Below, in pieces: positions 8,445 through 14,587 of a stretch of 14,645 bases of DNA. The notes beneath the pieces were generated by a model. It ran no database searches and had not been told where the DNA came from. It saw only the letters and a program-made list of their open reading frames with translations. Each line of letters starts with the position of its first letter. Within the stretch, counting starts at the first letter, position 1. The stretch is from CAYLNH01 sp964384625. Its GTDB lineage: Bacteria; Verrucomicrobiota; Lentisphaeria; JABSQK01. The DNA is taken from assembly GCA_964384625.1 (NCBI GenBank), contig CAYLNH010000174.1, positions 1 to 14,645 of the forward strand, given 5' to 3'. The translations under genes and the position numbers were made by a program.

Positions 8445-9701
8445 GTGTCAACCATACTCGTAGTCGACGATCAAGAGGCCATGATCGAGCTGATTTGCGC
8501 CGGGCTCGAAAGTGAAGGCCATGAATTTGTCTGCGCTTCGAACGCGGACGACGCCTATGCCCGGTTCACGGCGAAGCCGGCCGACCTGGTGATCACGGAC
8601 GTGCACATGCCCGGCCGCAGCGGCATCGACCTGTTGCGGGACATCCACAAGGACTACCCCCTGACGCCGGTGGTCATCATCACCGGCAAAGCATCGCTGG
8701 AAGCCGCGGTCGAATGTCTGAAGTCCGGCGCTTCCGACTTCCTGACCAAACCGATCGACTTCGGCAAACTCAAGGAGGTCGTCGAGGGCTGTCTCAAGAC
8801 GGGGCCGGACGACGTCGGCACCGTCATCATGCCGGGTAATCCGAGTCTGCGGGTCATCGCCGGCTACCGGGTCAAGCGCACCCTGGGCACCGGCAATTGC
8901 GGCGTGGTCTATCTGGCGGAGAGACAGCTCGAGGGCAAGAGCCGGAAGGTCGCCCTCAAGGTCCTGCAGGACGGTCTGCCGGCAGAAGCGCGCGACCGTT
9001 TCACGCGCGAGGCGGAAATCGTCGCCCGATTCGACCACCCGAATATCGTCCGCATCTGGGATTTCGATGTCGACGAAAACGCCAGGATGCCGTACATCGC
9101 CATGGAATATGTCCCGGGGCTGACACTCAAGCAGGAAGCCGCCCGCAATACCTGGGACTACCCGCAATGCGTCGCGATCATCAAACAGATCGGCGAGGCG
9201 CTGGGGACGATTCACGCCGCCGGCGTCTGCCATCGCGATGTCAAACCCCACAATGTCATGCTCGACCGTTCCGGCTGCGTCAAACTGATGGACTTCGGCA
9301 TCGTCCGCACCTTCGATTCGACCCTGACCGCCCGCGGCAACCTGCTCGGGACGCCCGCCTATATGGCGCCGGAAGCGTTCAGCACGGACCCGGTGGATCT
9401 GCGCTCCGACCTGTTCTCTCTCGGTATTGTCGCCTATGAACTGCTGCTCAACGAACTGCCGTTCACCGGCAATTCCGTCACCGCCCTGGCCTTCGGCATC
9501 TGCACCGAGAAACCCCTGGCGCCGCGCCGCTGGGATCCGGATTTCCCCATCCCGCTGGCCGATATTCTCGCCAGACTCCTCAAGAAAGACCCCGGCCAAC
9601 GCTATCAGCAGGCAGCGGACCTGATTGCCGATCTCGACTGCTTTATGACCAACCGCCCGCTGCAATTCGCCACCAACAGCACCGACGACGATTGGACGTA
9701 G
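8445..9701 (+). CDS. Receiver domain fused to Hanks-type Ser/Thr protein kinase
   Basis: Response regulator of 418 residues whose output domain is a Ser/Thr kinase. The receiver (1-118) has Asp8/Asp9, acceptor Asp52, Thr80 and Lys102. The kinase domain (about 141-400) is complete: glycine loop GTGNCG at 148-153, VALK with Lys172, a likely C-helix Glu near 189, HRD with Asp265, Asn270, DFG with Asp283, and activation segment ending GTPAYMAPE. All catalytic residues are present, so it should be active. No membrane segment or extracellular sensor follows, unlike the PknB type. I infer that aspartate phosphorylation of the receiver controls kinase activity, converting His-Asp signalling into Ser/Thr phosphorylation; the substrate is not visible. 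The start is GTG, 47 bases after the preceding gene, with only a weak upstream purine stretch (GAGA), so expression may be lower than that of its neighbours. Confidence 0.92.
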   Translation: MSTILVVDDQEAMIELICAGLESEGHEFVCASNADDAYARFTAKPADLVITDVHMPGRSGIDLLRDIHKDYPLTPVVIITGKASLEAAVECLKSGASDFLTKPIDFGKLKEVVEGCLKTGPDDVGTVIMPGNPSLRVIAGYRVKRTLGTGNCGVVYLAERQLEGKSRKVALKVLQDGLPAEARDRFTREAEIVARFDHPNIVRIWDFDVDENARMPYIAMEYVPGLTLKQEAARNTWDYPQCVAIIKQIGEALGTIHAAGVCHRDVKPHNVMLDRSGCVKLMDFGIVRTFDSTLTARGNLLGTPAYMAPEAFSTDPVDLRSDLFSLGIVAYELLLNELPFTGNSVTALAFGICTEKPLAPRRWDPDFPIPLADILARLLKKDPGQRYQQAADLIADLDCFMTNRPLQFATNSTDDDWT

Positions 9702-9711
9702 GAGACGAAAC

Positions 9712-11109
9712 ATGCCACAGACCAGGATTGTACTGATTGACGACGACCTGCCCATGCTCGAGTTGGGCCGGGAGGTTCTGAGCGGTGAGGGCTATGCGGT
9801 GACCGGGCTGTCCGACAGCCTGCAGGCACTGGATATCGTGCGCGACAAAAAGCCGGCAGCAGTCATCACCGACCTGCAAATGCCGGGGAAGGACGGCATG
9901 CAGCTGCTTCGCGAACTCAAGGAGGAGTTTCCGGAAATGCCGGTATTGATGCTCACCGGTCACGGCACCGTGGAATCTGCCGTCGAGGCCGTGCAGTACG
10001 GCGCCGCCGACTACCTCGCGAAGCCGTTCAGCCCGGACGAGCTCTGCCTGCGCCTGCACCGCGCCCTCAACGAACAGCAGTTACGGCTGGAGAATCAGAC
10101 CCTGCGGCTGGAACTGACCAAACAGAAAAGCGGCGGCGATATCATCGGCAACAGCCGTGTCATGCAGCAGATCTTCGGCACCATCGATCGCGCCGCCCCG
10201 ACCGACGCCAGCGTTCTGATCATGGGCGAATCCGGCACCGGCAAAGAAATGGTGGCCCGGACGATCCATCAGAAGAGCAAACGCAGCGAGCACCCCTTTG
10301 TCCCCGTGGACTGCGTCTCCTTGCCCGACAAACTGATTGAAAGCGAGCTGTTCGGTCACATGAAAGGCGCCTTCACCGGCGCCGTCGACGACAAGGAGGG
10401 CCTGCTCGAAACCGCGGAAGGCGGCACCATTTTCCTCGATGAAATCACCGAGCTCAACGTTGAGTTGCAGGGCAAACTCCTCCGCGTTCTGCAGGAACGC
10501 CAGTTCCGCCGCGTCGGCGGCCGCGAACTCCATGACCTGGATGTGCGCGTCGTCGCCGCCACCAACCGCGACCCGCAGGAAGCCATCGCCCAGGGGCGTT
10601 TCCGGCAGGACCTCTACTACCGGCTGAACGTCATCCCGATCGAGCTGCCGCCGTTGCGCGAGCGCGGCGACGACGTCGTCCAGCTCATCAACCATTTTCT
10701 GCGGGCCTATGGCGAAGCCAACGGCAAAGAAGTCCGGACCGTGCAGAAGAAGGCGCTCAACAAACTCCTGCGATATCCCTGGCCCGGCAATGTCCGGGAA
10801 CTGCAGAACATGATGGAACGCCTGCTGATCCTGGCTCCCGCCGACGAGATCACGGTTGACGATCTCCCCGATGTCATCCTCAACCCGCCGCTGCAGACCG
10901 CCGGCGACAGCGTCGTCAATCTCGGCCCGGACCTCTACGAAATGGCGTTCAAGGATGCCAAGAATCTGATCGTCAGCCAATTCGAGATCGACTATCTGAC
11001 GCATCTGCTGCGACGCCATAACGGCAACATCTCCAGCGCCGCCCGCGACGCCGGCATCGACCGCAAGACGATCCACCGGCTGGTCGCGCAACACAACATC
11101 CAGGTGTAG
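9712..11109 (+). CDS. NtrC-family sigma54-dependent response regulator
   Basis: Enhancer-binding transcription activator of 465 residues with the classical three-domain layout. The receiver (1-120) has an acidic patch at Asp10-12, acceptor Asp54, Thr82 and Lys104. A short coiled linker leads to the AAA+ domain (about 143-380), with Walker A GESGTGKE at 172-179, an intact sigma54-contacting GAFTGA at 219-224, and Walker B with Asp243-Glu244. The C-terminus (about 425-465) is a Fis-type helix-turn-helix (NISSAARDAGIDRKTIHRLV). All residues needed for sigma54 activation are present. The ATG is ten bases after the previous stop, with AGGAG at 9700-9704. It is the only DNA-binding protein in the window, so it is the likely transcriptional output of the kinases upstream. 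The ideal sigma54 promoter at 11616-11631, just after this gene, is a natural target. Confidence 0.95.
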   Translation: MPQTRIVLIDDDLPMLELGREVLSGEGYAVTGLSDSLQALDIVRDKKPAAVITDLQMPGKDGMQLLRELKEEFPEMPVLMLTGHGTVESAVEAVQYGAADYLAKPFSPDELCLRLHRALNEQQLRLENQTLRLELTKQKSGGDIIGNSRVMQQIFGTIDRAAPTDASVLIMGESGTGKEMVARTIHQKSKRSEHPFVPVDCVSLPDKLIESELFGHMKGAFTGAVDDKEGLLETAEGGTIFLDEITELNVELQGKLLRVLQERQFRRVGGRELHDLDVRVVAATNRDPQEAIAQGRFRQDLYYRLNVIPIELPPLRERGDDVVQLINHFLRAYGEANGKEVRTVQKKALNKLLRYPWPGNVRELQNMMERLLILAPADEITVDDLPDVILNPPLQTAGDSVVNLGPDLYEMAFKDAKNLIVSQFEIDYLTHLLRRHNGNISSAARDAGIDRKTIHRLVAQHNIQV

Positions 11110-11124
11110 CCGCAACCGTTGCGG
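11110..11124 (+). repeat. Small hairpin directly after a stop codon
   Basis: CCGCAA and TTGCGG form a 6-bp inverted repeat around a 3-base loop, beginning at the base after the stop of the sigma54 activator gene. There is no T-run, so it is at best a weak terminator or a 3' stability element. Confidence 0.4.
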
Positions 11125-11207
11125 GGACGGGGAGAACGAGTCAGGCGGAATCTCAGCACCCGTCACCGGCAATGTTTGCCCGCCGCCCCGCTTTCCCCAG
11201 ACCCCGG

Positions 11208-11228
11208 CCCGACCGCCTGCCGGTCGGG
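11208..11228 (+). repeat. 8-bp GC-rich hairpin
   Basis: CCCGACCG and CGGTCGGG form a perfect 8-bp stem with a 5-base loop, about 100 bases after the operon's last stop. No T-run follows. It may add to transcription termination or be part of a structured 3' region. Confidence 0.45.
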
Positions 11229-11293
11229 ACCCTGCCGCGTGTCTGAAAAATCCCGCGACCTTGTGGTGAATGGCGCTCCGTCAAGCTGGGTTT

Positions 11294-11310
11294 GGGATGA
11301 TCCACATCCC
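11294..11310 (+). repeat. 6-bp hairpin GGGATG/CATCCC
   Basis: A perfect 6-bp inverted repeat with a 5-base loop, five bases ahead of the much larger stem at 11316-11354. On its own it is unremarkable; it is listed because it is part of a run of stems. Confidence 0.35.
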
Positions 11311-11315
11311 TCACG

Positions 11316-11354
11316 TTCCGGCCACCACGGAGACAAGCTCCGTGGTGGCCGGAA
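11316..11354 (+). repeat. Perfect 17-bp inverted repeat, strong hairpin
   Basis: TTCCGGCCACCACGGAG at 11316-11332 is the exact reverse complement of 11338-11354, with the 5-base loop ACAAG. Pairing continues for ACG/CGT (11313-11315 with 11356-11358) after a single bulged A. It is very stable in RNA. No T-run follows on either strand, so it is not a textbook intrinsic terminator. It could still stop the six-gene transcript, protect its 3' end, or be a leftover inverted-repeat element. It lies about 260 bases before the sigma54 promoter. Confidence 0.85.
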
Positions 11355-11533
11355 ACGTAGTTCAGGAGGTCCTTGAAAGAGGTGCCGTTCAACCGTAGTG
11401 GGCCGGATTCTTCCGGGAGTCGCCGCATCGGCAGGTGTGATCCGTGCGATGTGAAGCTTGGGGGACTCGATGGGATCGAACCGGGACCATCGTCGCCCTG
11501 CATCGAAGTTGTCCCCCGACTGCCGCAGATTGA

Positions 11534-11549
11534 GGGACATTTGTGTCCC
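11534..11549 (+). promoter_or_regulatory. Candidate activator-binding dyad GGGACA-TTTG-TGTCCC
   Basis: A perfect 6-bp inverted repeat spaced by four bases. Its centre lies about 100 bases before the start site predicted from the sigma54 element at 11616-11631, the distance typical of NtrC-type enhancer sites. Its core ACATTTGTGT recurs, inverted, at 12847-12856 in the next promoter region. That makes it the best candidate site for the activator encoded at 9712-11109. It could also be a small RNA hairpin. Confidence 0.5.
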
Positions 11550-11550
11550 G

Positions 11551-11569
11551 ACGGCCGCCGGCCGGCCGT
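11551..11569 (+). repeat. 7-bp dyad ACGGCCG/CGGCCGT
   Basis: A perfect inverted repeat with a 5-base spacer, immediately after the dyad at 11534-11549. It may be a second protein-binding half of the same control region, but such GC-only palindromes arise easily in this composition. Confidence 0.3.
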
Positions 11570-11615
11570 TGACATGCCCTTGGCTTTGAGGCTGGCGGCG
11601 CCGGCGGCAGCGGTC

Positions 11616-11631
11616 TGGCATCGGCGTTGCT
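11616..11631 (+). promoter_or_regulatory. Sigma54 (RpoN) -24/-12 promoter
   Basis: TGGCATCGGCGTTGCT matches the sigma54 consensus TGGCAC-N5-TTGCT, with the invariant GG (11617-11618) and GC (11629-11630) separated by exactly ten bases. Transcription would start near 11642, leaving a leader of about 60 bases before the ATG at 11702. The adjacent gene encodes a sigma54 activator with an intact GAFTGA loop, which strongly supports this call. Confidence 0.78.
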
Positions 11632-11701
11632 CATACCCAACCGTGCCCGTCACCAACTCGGGTGGCGGCGGCAGGGAACTTGAGTACAGGAGAAATACGA
11701 C

Positions 11702-12175
11702 ATGAAAGTCCTGGTAGCAGATGATTCGCGAACCGTCCGGTTCATCCTGATCAGCCTTCTGCGCGATCTCGGCGTGACCGACGTCGACGAAGCCGAAGAC
11801 GGCAGGATCGCCTGGCAGATGTGCCAGCAGAACAACTACAGCGTGGTCCTCAGCGACATTCACATGCCGGGCATGACCGGCCTGGACCTGTTGGCGGCCC
11901 TGCGGAATTCGATGAAAGAACGGCTGCGGCAGCTCCCGGTTGTGATCGTATCATCGGACAGCACCTACAACTGCATCGAGAAAGCGAAGCAGCTTGGGGC
12001 CAAAGGCTACATCAAGAAACCGTTCGAGTCGGAAGGCGTCGCCCGCGCCCTGCGGGCTGCCGTGCCCGAGGAGTTCCGAAACGGCCGCAAACCGGTATCC
12101 CGGGTCGTCCATGTGGCCCGGGATACCGCCAACGGCGCTCCGACCCCGATCGTCACCGTCTCCAAATCCGCGTAA
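11702..12175 (+). CDS. CheY-like single-domain response regulator
   Basis: Stand-alone receiver protein of 157 residues. Residues 1-122 are a full receiver domain with acidic pair Asp7/Asp8, acceptor Asp52 (SDIHMPGMTG) and Lys106 in KKPF. A Ser (S84/S85, in VVIVSSDS) takes the place of the usual switch Thr, a permitted substitution. Residues about 125-157 form a polar, probably unstructured tail with no domain. The ATG has AGGAG at 11688-11692, nine bases upstream. It is the first gene after the sigma54 promoter and is followed 25 bases later by the acidic protein gene. Without an output domain, it should act by binding a partner or by shuttling phosphate in a relay. No flagellar or chemotaxis genes are nearby, so calling it cheY would be unjustified. 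Confidence 0.92.
   Translation: MKVLVADDSRTVRFILISLLRDLGVTDVDEAEDGRIAWQMCQQNNYSVVLSDIHMPGMTGLDLLAALRNSMKERLRQLPVVIVSSDSTYNCIEKAKQLGAKGYIKKPFESEGVARALRAAVPEEFRNGRKPVSRVVHVARDTANGAPTPIVTVSKSA
12093..12128 (+). repeat. Perfect 12-bp inverted repeat inside a coding region
   Basis: CGGTATCCCGGG at 12093-12104 is the exact reverse complement of 12117-12128, with a 12-base loop. It lies in the codons for the polar tail of the CheY-like protein, 47 bases before that gene's stop. In mRNA it would form a stable stem between the two genes of this small operon. It could tune how much of the transcript reaches the downstream gene, or it may simply reflect a weakly constrained tail. Confidence 0.7.
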
Positions 12176-12187
12176 CGCCCGACAGGC

Positions 12188-12194
12188 AGAGGGA
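12188..12194 (+). promoter_or_regulatory. Ribosome binding site setting the start at 12201
   Basis: AGAGGGA precedes the ATG at 12201 by six bases. The same frame is open much further upstream, to 11994, but that extension overlaps the CheY-like gene and reads as low-quality protein, so 12201 is preferred. Confidence 0.65.
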
Positions 12195-12200
12195 AATGCC

Positions 12201-12833
12201 ATGAACAAGAATACGCCAACTCACGAGGACGAGATCGTCTTCGACTTGGTTTTGCGCGCCGTCGGCCTGAGCGACGAACTGGTACCGGTTCTGGCCTGGT
12301 GGTGGCAGCAGTATGCCAAACCCGGCCAGGGCATGAAAGCCTTTCTGCTGGAACAGGAGGTCCTGAACCGCCAGGCCTGCGCGGACATCCAGCTGGTCCT
12401 CGACGGCCATGTGCCGCCGGACCGCGTCAAGCTCTTCCTGACCGAGGAAAATGTCGCAACACTGCTGGAGCAGATCCAACGGGCGGATATCCAGATGTCG
12501 GCCATATACATCCACTGGGATTCCGCCGAGGACGAGGCCGCCCGGGAGAAACAGGAGCACTGGGACGAGTTCAAGACCGGTGAGTTCATCGACTTCGGCG
12601 CCGGTTCGGACGATGATCCCGGTGCCGCGTTCGGCGCCGGCGAATTCATCACCATGCAAACCGACCAGACCCCGGAACTGGGGCGCGTGATGCTCTTCGA
12701 AGAACCCGATCTCCACAGCGTGACCGCTGCTTCTGACGACCGTTTCGACGAACTGGAAACGGCGCCGGCAAGCCACGCCGATTACATCCTCAGCGCGGCT
12801 GACGATCTATTGGACGCACTGGCCGCATCCTGA
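12201..12833 (+). CDS. Acidic protein of unknown function
   Basis: I do not recognise this 210-residue protein. It is strongly acidic: by hand count about 43 Asp/Glu against 13 Lys/Arg. Residues 9-105 look helical, with a WWW run at 33-35 and two helix-turn-helix-like segments (about 44-70 and 74-97) of the kind seen in small protein-interaction modules; this is an impression, not a family match. Residues 106-152 are charged and contain a repeated short motif, GEFIDFG at 127-133 and GEFITM at 147-152. The tail is rich in Asp, Ser and Ala. There is no signal peptide, membrane segment or metal motif. It is probably co-transcribed with the CheY-like receiver and is followed by a strong terminator, so the two likely work together. 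Its role could be receiver partner, adaptor or kinase substrate; none is proven. Confidence 0.8.
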   Translation: MNKNTPTHEDEIVFDLVLRAVGLSDELVPVLAWWWQQYAKPGQGMKAFLLEQEVLNRQACADIQLVLDGHVPPDRVKLFLTEENVATLLEQIQRADIQMSAIYIHWDSAEDEAAREKQEHWDEFKTGEFIDFGAGSDDDPGAAFGAGEFITMQTDQTPELGRVMLFEEPDLHSVTAASDDRFDELETAPASHADYILSAADDLLDALAAS

Positions 12834-12846
12834 CGCCGCCCGGAAA

Positions 12847-12859
12847 ACACAAATGTGCC
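12847..12859 (-). promoter_or_regulatory. Second copy of the candidate activator site
   Basis: On the minus strand this reads GGCACATTTGTGT, matching 12 of 13 bases of GGGACATTTGTGT at 11534-11546. The ACA-TTTG-TGT dyad core is exact. It lies about 88 bases before the start site that the sigma54-like element at 12913-12929 would give. The spacing resembles that of the first copy, which is why it is listed. Confidence 0.35.
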
Positions 12860-12862
12860 GCA

Positions 12863-12903
12863 AATCCCTGCAGACTGTGGGCTGCAGGGATTCCTTTTCT
12901 TTG
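12863..12903 (+). terminator. Rho-independent terminator
   Basis: AATCCCTGCAG at 12863-12873 pairs perfectly with CTGCAGGGATT at 12882-12892 (11-bp stem, 8-base loop), followed by the T-rich tail CCTTTTCTTTG. It lies 29 bases after the stop of the acidic protein gene and closes the two-gene operon that begins at 11702. Confidence 0.9.
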
Positions 12904-12912
12904 CTGTCCGCC

Positions 12913-12929
12913 TGGCAAGACCGGTCGCA
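12913..12929 (+). promoter_or_regulatory. Imperfect sigma54-like promoter
   Basis: TGGCA at 12913-12917 and TCGCA at 12925-12929 resemble the -24 and -12 elements, but the invariant GG and GC are separated by eleven bases instead of ten. This normally hurts sigma54 promoters. The upstream dyad copy at 12847-12859 raises its plausibility slightly. A sigma70 reading of the same area (TGGCAA, 17 bases, TATGTT at 12936-12941) is an equal alternative. Some promoter must lie between the terminator and 12996. Confidence 0.25.
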
Positions 12930-12986
12930 AACTGTTATGTTCCTGCGTGTTGTATGCCTACGAGCACGCGACCGCAGGGTATCGGT

Positions 12987-12992
12987 GAGGAG
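12987..12992 (+). promoter_or_regulatory. Ribosome binding site for the start at 12996
   Basis: GAGGAG, within GGTGAGGAG, ends three bases before the ATG at 12996. The spacing is short, but GGTGA also pairs with the downstream part of the anti-Shine-Dalgarno. The receiver fold begins right at this ATG. Reading from GTG 12855 would run through the terminator, so it is rejected. Confidence 0.6.
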
Positions 12993-12995
12993 ACC

Positions 12996-14561
12996 ATGGC
13001 ACACGTCCTGATCATTGACGACGAGAAGAGCATCCGGCTGACGCTCCAGGCGTTCTTGACGGAGCTCACGGACCACGACGTGACGGAGGCGGAGGATGGA
13101 CGCACCGGACTCGAGCGGCTGGACGAACAGGCGTACGACGTCATCGTCACGGATTTGATCATGCCGGGGGTCAGCGGCTCGGAGCTGCTGCGCCGGCTGC
13201 GGGATGCCGCCCCCCGGGTGCCGATCATTGTGATGACCGGCGAGCCGTCTCTGGCGACGGCCGCGACCGCAATCCGGATCGGCGCCTTCGATTACCTTTC
13301 CAAGCCGGTGAGTAAAGACGCCATCGTTGACGCGGTCGCCCGGGCCGCGGTCGAGAAAGAGCGGGAGGACGAGTTCCAGCGGCTGCAGGCGGAGCGTTTG
13401 AAACGCCAGGAGGAGTTGGAACGCGAGGTGGACCGGCGGACCCGGGAACTGCGCCGTTCGGAGGAGCAGTTCCGACGCGCGATTGATGGGGCGCACACGG
13501 TTGTTTATACGTCTTCTTCCAAGGCCGGCGGCCAGTACTACTCCGACAATGTCGAGCAGGTCCTCGGCTATCCGCGACGCCGGCTGGAAGAGTACCCCTG
13601 GACCTGGCATGAGGCGATCCACGCGGACGACGTCAAGGAGATGGACCGCCTGCTGTTGACGCTGGTCCCCGGCAAAGCGTATGAGATCGAATATCGGTTC
13701 CAGCAGGCCGACGGCCGGTGGATCTGGCTGCGCGACCGGTTTGCCGCTCGCCAGGCTGCCGGCGGCGAGACGATGATCGACGGGATCGCCGTGGACATTA
13801 CGGCGCAAAAGGACGCCGAGGCACGGGTGCGGCAACTCAGAGAATTCTATCTGATGGTCCTCGAGAGCATCCGTGAAGGCATCTGGGTCACGGATCCCGA
13901 CGACCGCCTGGTCTTCTTCAATCCGGCCCTGGAACAAATCTCCGGGCTGACTGCGGACCGGGCGATCGGTCTCAGTGTGACCCAGGATTTTCCACCCGAG
14001 ACAAACGGCGAGTTCCTGCCGTACTACGTTCAGGCGCGCGAGCGACTCGAGCCGGTGGAATATCAAGCCTGTGTCAGGACGCCCGGCGGGCGATCGACCA
14101 TCCAGTGCGGCTGGCTCGTGCCCTGGGTGCGCAACGGGCAGTTCGCCGGCATGATCTGTTCGATCCAGGATATCACCGAGCAGCGCGAAGCACAGGATGC
14201 CCTGGAACGCAGTGAGAGCCGGTTCCGCGCCCTCTACGAAGCGATGACCGAAGGCCTGGCCCTGCACGAAATCATCTGCGACGAGAACGGCGCGGCGGTA
14301 GACTATCGGTTGACCATGGTGAACTCGCGCTTCGAAGCGATCACCGGGATCCAACGCGTGGATGCCGTCGGCAAGTTGGCTTCCGAGCTCTACGGCGCCG
14401 ACGAGCCGCCGTTCCTCGAGCGCTACGCCAGGGTTGCTGCAACCGGTGAGCCGGACTCGTTCGACACCTACTTCGAACCGATGCAGAAGCACTTCCACGT
14501 TTCCGTCTTCTCGCCGCAGCGCGGCACATTCGCCACCGTGTTTCTTGAGCTGCCGGGATAG
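12996..14561 (+). CDS. Response regulator with three PAS domains and no kinase (REC-PAS-PAS-PAS)
   Basis: Soluble protein of 521 residues. The receiver (1-120) has Asp8/Asp9, acceptor Asp53 and the SKP lysine motif, and resembles the N-terminal receivers at 3041 and 6754 (DDEKSIRLTL, MTGEPS, GAFDYLSKPVSKD). A long charged coiled coil (about 122-160, ending VDRRTRELRRSEEQFRRA) leads to a PAS_3-type domain (about 160-272, exit VDITAQK), a second PAS (about 283-398, exit QDITEQR) and a third PAS (about 410-521). The third resembles the fourth PAS of the kinase at 27-3041 (DENGAAVDY, AATGEP, a YF-x-P strand). The protein stops inside the last strand: FATVFLELPG replaces the expected exit to a kinase or GGDEF domain. 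No HisKA, HATPase or other output is present, and none is visible in any frame of the last 84 bases. It may be a natural adaptor or a kinase that lost its C-terminal half. Confidence 0.88.
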   Translation: MAHVLIIDDEKSIRLTLQAFLTELTDHDVTEAEDGRTGLERLDEQAYDVIVTDLIMPGVSGSELLRRLRDAAPRVPIIVMTGEPSLATAATAIRIGAFDYLSKPVSKDAIVDAVARAAVEKEREDEFQRLQAERLKRQEELEREVDRRTRELRRSEEQFRRAIDGAHTVVYTSSSKAGGQYYSDNVEQVLGYPRRRLEEYPWTWHEAIHADDVKEMDRLLLTLVPGKAYEIEYRFQQADGRWIWLRDRFAARQAAGGETMIDGIAVDITAQKDAEARVRQLREFYLMVLESIREGIWVTDPDDRLVFFNPALEQISGLTADRAIGLSVTQDFPPETNGEFLPYYVQARERLEPVEYQACVRTPGGRSTIQCGWLVPWVRNGQFAGMICSIQDITEQREAQDALERSESRFRALYEAMTEGLALHEIICDENGAAVDYRLTMVNSRFEAITGIQRVDAVGKLASELYGADEPPFLERYARVAATGEPDSFDTYFEPMQKHFHVSVFSPQRGTFATVFLELPG

Positions 14562-14569
14562 ATGGTCTC

Positions 14570-14587
14570 GGCGGAAGTCTTTCCGCC
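14570..14587 (+). repeat. 7-bp hairpin after the last gene
   Basis: GGCGGAA and TTCCGCC form a perfect stem with a 4-base loop, eight bases after the last stop codon. No T-run follows, so it is only a possible terminator. The remaining bases to the right edge hold nothing I can identify. Confidence 0.4.

Larger units (their letters stand above)
11110..11701 (+). other. 592-base intergenic regulatory region
   Basis: No convincing gene is seen on either strand. The left part (11110-11358) holds four hairpins of increasing size. The right part (11534-11631) holds two dyads and a sigma54 promoter. The middle, about 11360-11530, has a good AGGAGGT at 11364-11370 followed by an open frame from TTG 11373 to TGA 11705. 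That frame uses codons rare in the neighbours (AGG, AGA, CGA, TCA) and reads through the promoter, so I do not call it a gene. Confidence 0.7.

Noticed and set aside
11119..11376. Short plus-strand frame after the activator gene
   Set aside because: It runs through the 17-bp hairpin and its sequence has no domain or plausible ribosome site.
11461..11500. tRNA-like GGTTCGATCCC on the minus strand
   Set aside because: The sequence resembles a T-loop, but the flanking bases do not form the T-arm stem and no acceptor, D or anticodon arm can be drawn.
11994..12200. Upstream extension of the acidic protein
   Set aside because: The frame is open but overlaps the CheY-like gene. The ATG at 12201 has its own ribosome site.
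12855..12995. GTG start for the last gene
   Set aside because: It would translate through the intrinsic terminator. The receiver fold begins at ATG 12996 behind GAGGAG.
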